Shown one piece after another: positions 26,748 to 35,230 of a stretch of DNA of 64,000 nt. The DNA lies in contig CBDFNN010000004.1 of the NCBI GenBank assembly GCA_965250215.1, forward strand, positions 3,286,001-3,350,000. Direction: 5' to 3'. The notes beneath the pieces were generated by a model. That model searched no databases. It saw only the letters and a list, made by a program, of their open reading frames with translations, and was not told where the DNA came from. Made by a program: the position numbers and the translations under genes. The stretch is from CBDFNN01 sp965250215. Lineage in GTDB: Bacteria > Bacteroidota > Rhodothermia > Rhodothermales > DATKEJ01. Numbering within the stretch: the stretch's first letter is position 1; each line of letters begins with the position of its first letter.

Positions 26748-26765
26748 TCGCAAATCTTTTTGCGA
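26748..26765. terminator. Weak convergent hairpin
   Basis: TCGCAAA (26748-26754) pairs with TTTGCGA (26759-26765) around loop TCTT, between the end of the RND exporter gene and the end of the converging acetyltransferase gene. The stem is only 7 bp and no long T-run follows on either strand, so termination is plausible from position rather than strength. Confidence 0.35.
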
Positions 26766-26766
26766 T

Positions 26767-27258
26767 CTACTCCTCATTTCCCAGAATCATCCCAGCTTGC
26801 TTATCTAGCCTCATAAAAAGGCAGTCGTCAAATCCTCCGTGCCTTTCCGGGGAATCGATAGACACGAATCCGAAAGACTGATAACAGGAGATGGCGACGA
26901 AATTGTCCGAGTAAACATTTAGAGAGTACTCTTCGGACCGAATGCATTCCGGTCCAACTCTCAGTAGGTTCTCAATCAACTTTCGTCCGAGTCCCTCTCC
27001 TCTTCGCCTCGGTTGGGTGGCCAATCGTGCCAGGTGGATCCGTCCAAATTTTTCGAACAATTGGCCGAAGCCTACGACGTTTATATCATCAAGTAGAACA
27101 AAAGAATAGTTCTCATTCAATCGTAGATCTTCCTTGAGTGATTCGTCTGAATAAGGATAGCGAAATTTTGGACCGGCCCACATTCTGCAACTAGTTTCAT
27201 CTGGAAACCACTGCAAAACTCCTTTCAAATGAGATTGATCAGCTCTCTTGAAAATCAT
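26767..27258 (-). CDS. GNAT family N-acetyltransferase
   Basis: A 163-residue acetyl-CoA-dependent acetyltransferase. The core motif A that binds the CoA pyrophosphate is RRRGEGLGRKLIENLL (about 86-101), preceded by the strand HLARLATQP and followed by SLNVYSDNFVAISCYQSFGF, the motif B region. The acceptor substrate cannot be inferred. It is 66 bases after the SufE-like gene on the same strand and may be the last gene of the cupin-SufE-GNAT unit. Confidence 0.85.
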   Translation of the reverse strand: MIFKRADQSHLKGVLQWFPDETSCRMWAGPKFRYPYSDESLKEDLRLNENYSFVLLDDINVVGFGQLFEKFGRIHLARLATQPRRRGEGLGRKLIENLLRVGPECIRSEEYSLNVYSDNFVAISCYQSFGFVSIDSPERHGGFDDCLFMRLDKQAGMILGNEE

Positions 27259-27324
27259 GACTCAAACATCTGGTGTTTACTAACATATACTGGACGATTA
27301 GAAGAGCACTGGGCAAAGTTTTGA

Positions 27325-27720
27325 CTAAGACTTCCCATGGAGTTTCAGTTTTTTGTAAATCGCGTCTAGTCCCCGTTGTCTTTGCAAGCTCAGACAATCT
27401 CTTAAATGCAAGACATCTAAAATGTCTGTTGGTAATTCACTCAGAGGCCGCCCATGAAAAGTGGAAATTAAAAAGCCAACAAATCCTCTGGCTGTTGGCG
27501 CCTCTCTCGGGACATCACCATACACAATGAATCGACCCGATTCTCGTGCTGCATAGAAAAAAACAGGCGCCATACATTCAGCAACTCCATGCTCTCCTGC
27601 GTCACGAAGACGCCCGAGTCCTTCGGTCAACTCGGGTAAATGAGCACCTTGCGAAATAAGCCAATCTAATCGGTCTTCTCTTGCAAGCTGACCAAGGTCA
27701 GAAGAAAGTTCTTCAAGCAC
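27325..27720 (-). CDS. SufE-like sulfur acceptor protein
   Basis: A 131-residue protein matching SufE/CsdE: LLISQGAHLPE-like opening, the active-site loop with Cys49 in AECMAPVFFYA, GRFIVYGDVPREAPTARGF, and a helical C-terminus LGLDAIYKKLK-like. SufE takes persulfide sulfur from the cysteine desulfurase SufS and stimulates iron-sulfur assembly. The residue before the cysteine is Glu, where E. coli SufE has Gly (GCES), a mild departure. The start is GTG, overlapping the cupin gene by eight bases. No sufS, sufB, sufC or sufD is in the window. Confidence 0.85.
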   Translation of the reverse strand: MLEELSSDLGQLAREDRLDWLISQGAHLPELTEGLGRLRDAGEHGVAECMAPVFFYAARESGRFIVYGDVPREAPTARGFVGFLISTFHGRPLSELPTDILDVLHLRDCLSLQRQRGLDAIYKKLKLHGKS

Positions 27721-28111
27721 TTTCTCCGTCGGATTGGTATGTGTTGTCGGGATAGTCGACGCCCTTACCTACCCACTTTATGACAACAAAAGTCATGGTC
27801 GTATCGCCTGTATTCATAATTCCGTGCCATTCCCAAGGAGCCGTGTATAAAACATCTCCAGGATTCGCTTCACTTACCTCGCCATTGACGACCCATTCAC
27901 CTTGGCCTTCTGTAACCATCAGATATTCCTCCTCAATATGTTGATGAGGTGGATGTATTTCCTGACCAGGATTTATAAGGGCGACACCAACCAATACGTC
28001 TTTTAAACTTAAAGTATCATCCGTGAAATAGGTAATAAAGGTACCCCATTCAAACTCTTCACTTTTTCCTTCGGATTGTGACACGATTGCTGACAGAAAT
28101 TGTGGACTCAT
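27713..28111 (-). CDS. Cupin domain protein
   Basis: A 132-residue single-domain cupin. The first metal motif is HPPHQHIEEEYLMVTEGQG (two His, Glu) and the second is PGDVLYTAPWEWHGIMNTG, giving the usual His-His-Glu-His metal site. The substrate is unknown; such small cupins may be isomerases, dioxygenases or sensors. It overlaps the downstream SufE-like gene by eight bases. A leftward M16 terminator lies just upstream, so it needs its own promoter in the 80 bases before it. Confidence 0.85.
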   Translation of the reverse strand: MSPQFLSAIVSQSEGKSEEFEWGTFITYFTDDTLSLKDVLVGVALINPGQEIHPPHQHIEEEYLMVTEGQGEWVVNGEVSEANPGDVLYTAPWEWHGIMNTGDTTMTFVVIKWVGKGVDYPDNTYQSDGESA

Positions 28112-28191
28112 TGCACTATTAGTTTTTAAAAAGCCTTGAAAGAGAAATTCCTCATCAAGATAGAAAATTGATGATATCGGTAAAGCAGAAT

Positions 28192-28217
28192 AAAAAAAGA
28201 CGCTCTTTCAAGCGCCT
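28192..28217 (-). terminator. Terminator after the M16 protease gene
   Basis: On the minus strand AGGCGCT (28217-28211) pairs with AGCGTCT (28204-28198), one G-U pair, loop TGAAAG, followed by a run of Ts (28198-28192). It lies 28 bases after the protease stop. Confidence 0.8.
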
Positions 28218-28244
28218 TTAATAAATCAATTTGATACAACGGTT

Positions 28245-31013
28245 CTAATCTGAAAGAACATTGCCGTCAGCATCGAGAAGCTTGATATCACTAAAGCCTA
28301 ATTCTCGGATACCTGCCTCTATCTTCTCCCTATCACCAACCACAACCCAAACAAGGTTCTCTGGATGAATGAGATACTCAGCGGCATTGTTGAGATCGTC
28401 CACGCTAAGCGCTCGTACTTCGTTTGAGTAGGTCTTATAGTAGTTGTCATCTAGACCATACTCCACGATTTCCCAGACAGACCCATTCAGACTGTTCAAG
28501 GTTTCCCACTGTCCAGGAAGACTCAATGTCAAGCTGGCAACAGCCTTGTTTAGCTCTGCGCTATCGATTGGCTTCTCTGTTAGCACCCCATTGAGTTCTT
28601 TCTTGATTTCAACCATAGATTCCTTGGTCTTGTCAGTTTGAACTGGTGCATAGACTAGGAAAGGTCGTTGACCTCTCGCATCCAAAATGAGGCTTTGCGA
28701 CCCGTAGGACCAACCTTTGTCCTCTCTGAGATTCATGTTGATCCTCGACGTAAACGATCCACCAACAACAGTATTCATTGTCGAGATCGCTAGGTCATTT
28801 TTGTCAGATTTCGGAGGTGCCACGTGGCCGGCAAAAATAATCGATTGCTGGGCTCCTGGCTTATCCATTATATAGACTGTCTCTGGAGTTCGTTGAACCG
28901 TGTTGATCTTTTTGGTTGGTACATTGCCTTTTTTCCAGTCTTTGAATCTGCCCTCAAGTTTCTCCAAAAGCTGCTCCATCGTAATGTCTCCTGCCGCAAC
29001 TACCGTAGCATTATTTGGTTTGAACCAGGTAGTGGTAAACTTGACCAGGTCGCTTCTTGAAATCGATTCGACAGATTGTTCGGTTCCACTGCCTGTAAAT
29101 TCGATACCGTAAGAATGGTCATCCCCATAGATCAATTTAGGGTAAACACGAAGAGCCATTTGGACCGGACTTGATTTTTCTCTCTGTATTTGCGCCTTTC
29201 GCTCCTGCTTGAGTCTATTGAGCTCGTTCTGGGGAAAGTTGGCATTGAGTATAACGTCTTTCCACAAGTCCATCGAGGCGTCTAAGTTTTCCGTCAGGGC
29301 TGAGAGGCCGACAAAAGAAATGTCGAGATCAGAACCTGTAGAAACATTAGCTCCAAGAAGAGACTCTTGCTCACTAATTTCGAGAGAGTTCAAATTGTCC
29401 GTTCCCTCGTCCATCATGTTCATCACCATGCTCGCTAGTCCTGCCTTACCACCTTTGTCTGCTGAGTAGCCTGCATCAAAAAGCATGTCGACTTCTACAA
29501 GAGGGGTAGAATGCCTTTCAGCGAGCACGACTTCAATGCCATTGCTTAGAGTAGCTCTTTGCAGTGTCGGAAACTCCACCGTTGGTTCGGCTCCTCCTTC
29601 CGGAATCGAAGTCCTGTCTGCTTTCTCTGTACTTGCTGTGTATTCTGGGAAGGGATGGATTTCCAATATAAATTGTCCATCAGACAACCACTCTCTAGCC
29701 ACCATCTGGAGATCGGTGGCAGTGACACTTTGCACTCGGTCAATTTGTCTCTTAAAGGCATCTGGTGAGCCGAGATAAACTTCATTAGCTGCTAGCACAT
29801 CTGACTTTCCGCCAAATCCTCCAATTCTCTCAACACCCCTGATGAAACCTGAGACGAACTGAGACCTGATTCGGACCATTTCATCTTCTGTTGGACCGTT
29901 AGCAATGAACCTCGCCAACTCCTCGTCTACAGCCTTTTCAACTTTTGACAACTCGACTCCTGGATTTGCCGTCGCCATGATTATGACCTGTGACGCAATC
30001 TCTTGAGGTGAGATAAAGGCACTTGCGTTTGATGCAATTTGGTCCTCATAAACTAGCCTCTTATAAAGCCGTGAATTTTTACCGGAAGAAAGAATGTCGG
30101 TCACTAAATCTAGATCGTAACGAGCCTGCGTCCCTTCTTCTGGCACGTTCCAAACCTTGTAGATTCGAGACTGCGGAACGCGATCTTCCATGGTCATTCG
30201 ATGGGTGCCCTTTCTTTTTGCAATCCAAGCATCGTGCTTAGCAATCGGTGGGCCTGACTGGATATCGCCAAAATACTTTTCTACTTTTGCTTTTGCTGTC
30301 TGGGGATCGATATCGCCTGCGATAACTACAACGGCGTTAGCAGCTCCGTAATAAGTCTCAAACCATTCGTTTACGTCCTCCAAAGAAGCAGCATTCAAAT
30401 CATCCATGCTGCCGATTACTGACCATGAGTAAGGATGACCTTCCGGCCATGTATTCTCAGAAATAATATTGTAAGCTTGACCATAAGGTTGATTTTCGCC
30501 CTGTCTCTTTTCATTCTGGACGACACCTCGTTGCTCGTCCAGCTTCTCTTGATCGATAGCTCCAAGAAGATGACCCATTCGATCTGACTCCATCCAAAGA
30601 GCAGCGTCAAGCTGGTTCTTTGGTACATTTTGGAAATAGTTCGTTCTATCCTCATTGGTCGTACCGTTCAGATCGGTAGATCCAATTCTCTCCATGACTT
30701 GAAAATAGTCGTCGTCATTATTTTCACTTCCATTGAACATGAGGTGCTCAAATAGATGGGCAAAACCAGTCTTGCCAATCTTCTCATTCTTGGATCCAAC
30801 GTGGTACCAAATATTGACAGCAACGATCGGAGCTTTGTTGTCCTCATGAACAACAAGAGTCAGGCCATTGTCAAGGACAAATTTCTCGTAAGGGATGTCT
30901 ATGACATCTTTTTTCTCCGGAATCTTGACTTCATTTATCTCTTGGGCAAAAAGACTACCATCAGCGATTACCATCAATAAGATAAACGTCAAGACATTGC
31001 GCACTTGTAGCAT
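28245..31013 (-). CDS. M16 family zinc metallopeptidase (insulinase type)
   Basis: A 922-residue exported peptidase (signal MLQVRNVLTFILLMVIADGS). The N-terminal M16 half has the inverted zinc motif HLFEH (His86, Glu89, His90) with the downstream ligand Glu near 167 in the DEQRGVVQNEKRQ region. A linker (about 480) leads to a second M16-fold half, beginning VEFPTLQRATLSNGIEVVLAE, that lacks HxxEH as usual, acting as the lid of the chamber. Such two-domain proteins of Bacteroidota degrade peptides in the periplasm. It is monocistronic, bounded by its own terminator. Confidence 0.93.
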   Translation of the reverse strand: MLQVRNVLTFILLMVIADGSLFAQEINEVKIPEKKDVIDIPYEKFVLDNGLTLVVHEDNKAPIVAVNIWYHVGSKNEKIGKTGFAHLFEHLMFNGSENNDDDYFQVMERIGSTDLNGTTNEDRTNYFQNVPKNQLDAALWMESDRMGHLLGAIDQEKLDEQRGVVQNEKRQGENQPYGQAYNIISENTWPEGHPYSWSVIGSMDDLNAASLEDVNEWFETYYGAANAVVVIAGDIDPQTAKAKVEKYFGDIQSGPPIAKHDAWIAKRKGTHRMTMEDRVPQSRIYKVWNVPEEGTQARYDLDLVTDILSSGKNSRLYKRLVYEDQIASNASAFISPQEIASQVIIMATANPGVELSKVEKAVDEELARFIANGPTEDEMVRIRSQFVSGFIRGVERIGGFGGKSDVLAANEVYLGSPDAFKRQIDRVQSVTATDLQMVAREWLSDGQFILEIHPFPEYTASTEKADRTSIPEGGAEPTVEFPTLQRATLSNGIEVVLAERHSTPLVEVDMLFDAGYSADKGGKAGLASMVMNMMDEGTDNLNSLEISEQESLLGANVSTGSDLDISFVGLSALTENLDASMDLWKDVILNANFPQNELNRLKQERKAQIQREKSSPVQMALRVYPKLIYGDDHSYGIEFTGSGTEQSVESISRSDLVKFTTTWFKPNNATVVAAGDITMEQLLEKLEGRFKDWKKGNVPTKKINTVQRTPETVYIMDKPGAQQSIIFAGHVAPPKSDKNDLAISTMNTVVGGSFTSRINMNLREDKGWSYGSQSLILDARGQRPFLVYAPVQTDKTKESMVEIKKELNGVLTEKPIDSAELNKAVASLTLSLPGQWETLNSLNGSVWEIVEYGLDDNYYKTYSNEVRALSVDDLNNAAEYLIHPENLVWVVVGDREKIEAGIRELGFSDIKLLDADGNVLSD

Positions 31014-31154
31014 GTTGGATTTTTTGTGTTGTTAGACGAAATGCTTAGACCATTTATAACGGTAAAACGGAGCTAACTGTTGCACTTTCGTCTGAATCCG
31101 GGATCCTTCAGAAAATCGTCTGAGCAATATCAAGGTTCGTGCCCTAGTCTGGCT

Positions 31155-31580
31155 CTACTTTAGTTTAAATTGCAGTGGAATCATCATCTGCACATCTACT
31201 AGCTCGTCTTTGATCTTGCCCGGCCTGAATGTCGCTTTCTCGATAACACGAAGTGCCTCTTCGTCACAGCCAAAGCCGATTCCTTCAACCACTTGGGCGT
31301 CGCGTACCTTCCCCTCTCTGTTCACAACGAACTGAATTAATACTCGCCCTTCGATATTTTCTTCTTTTGCCTCCTTCGGATAGCTAAGTTCATCAATGAT
31401 ATAGTCTACACCACCTACAATAGTCGGGATTTCGTCTACCTCGCTTGATGGCTTCACTAGTAAATCCGAACCTTGACCACCAATACAAGAAGACAAAAGC
31501 ACAACGCAGAGAAGAATTGCGACGTCGAAAACGCGTACTAAAGTCCTGTTGTTTACTGAACGCTTCATTTTCGATATCAT
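31155..31580 (-). CDS. TonB C-terminal-domain lipoprotein
   Basis: A 141-residue small envelope protein. It has a lipoprotein signal with Cys32 in VVLLSSC (the true start may be the ATG at 31568, MKRS). The C-terminal domain (about 60-141) is the TonB/TolA-C fold of energy-transducer proteins: YPKEAKEENIEGRVLIQFVV, REGKVRDAQVVEG, and FRPGKIKDELVDVQMMIPLQF. Unlike TonB it has no long Pro-rich spacer, and its anchor is lipid rather than a membrane helix, so it is more likely a stand-alone domain in the periplasm than the TonB of an ExbBD complex. No exbBD or receptor lies nearby. Confidence 0.85.
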   Translation of the reverse strand: MISKMKRSVNNRTLVRVFDVAILLCVVLLSSCIGGQGSDLLVKPSSEVDEIPTIVGGVDYIIDELSYPKEAKEENIEGRVLIQFVVNREGKVRDAQVVEGIGFGCDEEALRVIEKATFRPGKIKDELVDVQMMIPLQFKLK

Positions 31581-31765
31581 GTATTCAGTCCTTGCACTTA
31601 TTAAACACTTCGCAAAACATAAGAATTGATGTCTTTAAATAGACGAAGCTTTGTTCAAACAGTTGCTCTTGGATCCGCTGTTTGAACTCTTGAATGCCAG
31701 AAGGACATCAAACAGACCAAAGAACGAAAGGAATAACTCGGGCACTCCATTATTATTAATAGCTC

Positions 31766-32197
31766 ATGAATAGAAAAAAAGAACTCTCCCATCAGAATGC
31801 GTTTGCATTGATCGAACTGGTCAAGAAGGCGGCTGAGCAGCGAAAAGTTGGTTTCGCGACAGCCGTGGTTGACACTCACGGCGAACTCTTGGCATTTCTT
31901 CGAATTGACGGCTGTCCACTTCCTTCAATAAATAACGCGATAAACAAAGCATTTACTGCAGCGAGAGAGCAGACCGAGTCAGCCAATATTGGACGTGCCT
32001 CTATTGAAGACCCCTTTCCGATCACAAATTTCGGCGATCTCAGATATACTGGTTGGGGTGGTGGAATACCTATTAGAAACGGAGAAGAAGTGGTTGGAGC
32101 TCTAGGTGTAAGCGGACTTCCTGAGGCAGAAGATATCGAGATTGCCAGATCGGTAATCGCTCAATTTGAAAAGTCGACACAACAAATATCCGACTAG
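31766..32197 (+). CDS. GlcG/HbpS-like domain protein
   Basis: A 143-residue single-domain protein of the GlcG/HbpS/PduO-C group (fold resembling profilin), with FATAVVDTHGELLAFLRIDGC, INKAFTAAREQTESANIG and GGGIPIRNGEEVVGALGVSGL. Members bind haem or cobalamin or act as stand-alone accessory proteins; HbpS of Streptomyces is an extracellular haem sensor. This one has no signal peptide and so is cytoplasmic. Its end is four bases from the converging secreted protein, so no room exists for a separate terminator. Confidence 0.85.
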   Translation: MNRKKELSHQNAFALIELVKKAAEQRKVGFATAVVDTHGELLAFLRIDGCPLPSINNAINKAFTAAREQTESANIGRASIEDPFPITNFGDLRYTGWGGGIPIRNGEEVVGALGVSGLPEAEDIEIARSVIAQFEKSTQQISD

Positions 32198-32201
32198 ATT
32201 T

Positions 32202-32804
32202 CTATTGATCGCCCTCTTCGACTAGTTCGGGAAAGAGATCAGTCTGTAGATAAACAACATAGTCGATTTCATCTAATGACTCGAGTTTTGAAACGGCTTC
32301 TTCCTCGCCTCCTTCCTTGACTTTGATTGAAATGTCCCGAGTTGAGCTGGAGACACTCTTGACATTAAACTCCTTGAATTTGCCCGCAATTGACCGAGCC
32401 ACTGACGGCGAGACATCGCCGCGGAATCGTATGGCCACTAAAACGCCAGGCATGTATTTAATACTTACATCACCAAGGCCAGGTGTACTTGGAGGGCGTA
32501 ATTTGTTTTGATTAAAATCGACAATTTTCTCATGACTCAAAACCTTCCGAGCTTCAGACTCGGTGAGGAGATCATGACTCTCTCCAAATACCATTACACC
32601 ACTAAAATCCACCGAGACGATTTCATAGCCAAGCTCTTCAACTAAAGTCGCAGCTTCGTCCTTCGTAACGCCTGGAGAGAAGTGGACTGCCAAATTTGCA
32701 CCACTTTGATCGATTTCTAGAAGAGACATATCGAGAGGTATGTCCTGGGCAAAACTTGCAGTTGAGGTCAGAAGAAAAAAGGAGAAAACGTTGAAGTAAT
32801 GCAT
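32202..32804 (-). CDS. Secreted protein with two similar alpha/beta domains
   Basis: A 200-residue exported protein (signal MHYFNVFSFFLLTSTASFAQ). Two stretches look alike: LAVHFSPGVTKDEAATLVEE (about 38-57) followed by a helix and strands, and LVAIRFRGDVSPSVARSIAG (about 125-144) followed by FKEFNVKSV and ISIKVKEGGEEEAVSKLE. Each reads strand-helix-strand-strand-helix, close to the ferredoxin-like inhibitor-I9/subtilase-propeptide fold (LEELGYEIVSVDFSGVMVFG...LSHEKIVDF resembles the propeptide pattern). No protease is adjacent. A protease-inhibitor or propeptide-like function is inference. Confidence 0.6.
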   Translation of the reverse strand: MHYFNVFSFFLLTSTASFAQDIPLDMSLLEIDQSGANLAVHFSPGVTKDEAATLVEELGYEIVSVDFSGVMVFGESHDLLTESEARKVLSHEKIVDFNQNKLRPPSTPGLGDVSIKYMPGVLVAIRFRGDVSPSVARSIAGKFKEFNVKSVSSSTRDISIKVKEGGEEEAVSKLESLDEIDYVVYLQTDLFPELVEEGDQ

Positions 32805-32920
32805 TGACGTTATGAGTCTTAGACATCGTGTCTAACTAGCTCACTTTCAAACGCTCTATTTGATTCCTAAAGCATTCAAGCGGAAGCACGCTGTCAGCGT
32901 TAAACTATTACGCATCTAGA

Positions 32921-35029
32921 TCAATACTTCAAAACTCGTTGAGCAGATTCAATAATATCCTTGACATCTGGTAGCGCCGCATACTCCAAATTAGCTGCAA
33001 AGGGTACGGGCGTATATTTCGCTGCGACCCTCTTAATCGGTGCATCAAGAGATGAAAATCCATGCTCTGAGATTTGGGCTGCAATCTCACCTCCAAGTCC
33101 AAGAAATTCCTGATCTTCATGGACAATCAAGACTTTTCCTGTCTTTCTCACAGAGGCAAGAACCGTATCCATGTCTAAAGGCACCAAGCTTCGCAAATCT
33201 ATGATCTCAACTGAATAACCGGCTTTGGTGAGTTCTCTCGAGGCCTCTACACATTTATGAACCATTGCTCCATACGTGATGATAGATATTTCCTCACCAC
33301 GTTGAACTAGCTTCGCAACGCCAAACGGTACTAAGTAGTCCTCGTTAGGCTCGGGCGATCTAGCAACAGGTTGTCGATACAACCATTTGTGCTCAAGGAA
33401 AAGAACGGGATCCTCGCTCCGAATTGCTGTCTTAAGAAGACCTTTTGCATCTGCTGCCGTTGCGGGCATAACGATTACAAAACCTGGTGTGTGACCAAAC
33501 ATCGCCTCGATATTCTGAGAATGATATGGTCCGCCATGAATGTACCCTCCGATAGGCACCCTAATAACCATGGGACAGGCCCAATCGTTGTTAGCTCTGT
33601 ACCTGTAGTTTGAAACAACATTTCTTAATTGCTGCATAGCAGGCCAGATATAGTCTCCAAACTGAATTTCTATGACCGGCTTGTATCCGGTGATCGACAG
33701 ACCAACTGCTGTTCCCACAACCGAATTTTCTGCGAGTGGGGAGTTGAAACACCTTTCTTTTCCGAATTCCTTCGTCAATCCGCGTGTCGCCGTAAAAACA
33801 CCGCCCTTCTCACCCGCAACATCTTCACCGTAGACAAGAATATTGGGATTTCTCTTCATCTCTTCGTGAAGAGCATGATTGATAGCATCGACCATTACTG
33901 CCGGTTCACCTGATGGCTCACTTGACTCATATTCCAAACCCAAGTCGCCCTCGAAATACACGTGTTTTGAAAGCGATGAAGGCGAGGGATCCTCCTGAGA
34001 TTCGACCCAAGAAGCTATATTATTTACTTGATCCTTTACCTCTAGCCGAATTGAATCAAGCTCTTCGACGTTCGTCATTCCGGCATCAATGAGTCGCATC
34101 TCCAATCTTGTAATCGGGTCGAGTTGTCTCATGGCTAGAAGATCGGCCTCACTTCTATACTTCGCATGACTGTCGGACGAACTGTGAGGAAGCAGACGAA
34201 CGACCTCGGAGACGATCACCACCGGGCCTTCTCCCTTTCTCAAACGTTTTATAACCACTTTCGATACAGATGCCATTTGCAAAAAGTCAGTCCCATCCAC
34301 ATGGCATGTGGCCATGGAATCATAGCGTGGAAGGCCTTTATAAATTGAACCTCCAGCCGTCTGTTCATCCCTATGAACAGAAATTGCATAGTGATTGTCT
34401 TGGACGTGAAATAAGACTGGTAGTTGGTCTTTTGCTGCCCAGTTTAATGACTCGGCAAAGGATCCCTGCGAAGTCGATCCTTCTCCTCCCGACACGTAGA
34501 CGAAGGAATCTAATCCTTGCCTTTTTATACCCATTCCTGCACCAACTGCTGGCAGGAACTGTGCCCCAACAGCTGAGCAAGCCAACATGATCTTCAACTC
34601 TTTACTCGAAAAGTGCTCCGGCATTTGCCGTCCGCCGGAGTTTGGATCTCCCGCTTTGGCGAAATGCGCCAAGAGAACATCTTTGGGTTGCAATCCGAGA
34701 GTAAGGCAATAAGCCATATCTCGATAGTAAGGATGTGTCCAGTCGTAGCCGGGCTTCGCATTCATCGCGATACCGACCTGTGCAGCTTCGTGACCCGAGT
34801 TTCCAATATGAAAGAAGCCTTTCCCCTGCTTAATGAGATTGAGCATCTTATTATCCAGCTGGCGAGCGATAATCATAGTTCGTAACGAGGACATCAACAC
34901 GTCCTTGCCAATCTGGGCTGGTTCGAGCAAAGGAACGTCCAGATCACCTTCGTAAGTCAGTTCTGCAGTCTCCTTCAGTTCATTGGGTGATAACTGAGTT
35001 ACGGTATCTTTAAGTAGTTCGAGTTCCAT
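32921..35029 (-). CDS. 2-oxoacid dehydrogenase E1, fused alpha-beta (branched-chain/2-oxoisovalerate type)
   Basis: A 702-residue fusion of the alpha and beta subunits of thiamine-diphosphate-dependent E1, which decarboxylates a branched 2-oxoacid and loads the acyl group on E2 lipoate. The alpha part (about 40-340) has the TPP motif GGEGSTSQGSFAESLNWAAK leading to the QDNHYAIS end, and HPYYRDMAYCLTLG. The beta part (about 375-700) begins VMVDAINHALHEEMKRNPNI and contains GEDVAGEKGGVFTATRGL, NSPLAENSVVGTAVGLSI, EIQFGDYIWPAMQQL and the transketolase C-terminal domain VHEDQEFLGLGGEIAAQI. Fused forms like this are common in Bacteroidota and other bacteria. E2 and E3 are not in the window. Confidence 0.92.
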   Translation of the reverse strand: MELELLKDTVTQLSPNELKETAELTYEGDLDVPLLEPAQIGKDVLMSSLRTMIIARQLDNKMLNLIKQGKGFFHIGNSGHEAAQVGIAMNAKPGYDWTHPYYRDMAYCLTLGLQPKDVLLAHFAKAGDPNSGGRQMPEHFSSKELKIMLACSAVGAQFLPAVGAGMGIKRQGLDSFVYVSGGEGSTSQGSFAESLNWAAKDQLPVLFHVQDNHYAISVHRDEQTAGGSIYKGLPRYDSMATCHVDGTDFLQMASVSKVVIKRLRKGEGPVVIVSEVVRLLPHSSSDSHAKYRSEADLLAMRQLDPITRLEMRLIDAGMTNVEELDSIRLEVKDQVNNIASWVESQEDPSPSSLSKHVYFEGDLGLEYESSEPSGEPAVMVDAINHALHEEMKRNPNILVYGEDVAGEKGGVFTATRGLTKEFGKERCFNSPLAENSVVGTAVGLSITGYKPVIEIQFGDYIWPAMQQLRNVVSNYRYRANNDWACPMVIRVPIGGYIHGGPYHSQNIEAMFGHTPGFVIVMPATAADAKGLLKTAIRSEDPVLFLEHKWLYRQPVARSPEPNEDYLVPFGVAKLVQRGEEISIITYGAMVHKCVEASRELTKAGYSVEIIDLRSLVPLDMDTVLASVRKTGKVLIVHEDQEFLGLGGEIAAQISEHGFSSLDAPIKRVAAKYTPVPFAANLEYAALPDVKDIIESAQRVLKY

Positions 35030-35230
35030 TCAATTAGGTTTGCAGTCAACTACATAGCCGCTCTCTGGATCGACGATGTCTCTTCATCCTTCCAAAATAG
35101 GTGTTTTTCTGGAAGCGCTTTCTGACCTCTTTGTGAAGAAATGGGATCGATCGAAAGCTGTATAAATGCAACGCTCTTCTATTCGAATAGCTCCTGCTTG
35201 CATCCCACGCATTTGCCGTTTTACGCGAAA

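Noticed and set aside
27273..27530. Plus-strand frame of 85 codons opposite the SufE-like gene
   Set aside because: Antisense shadow of a conserved gene; no features of its own.
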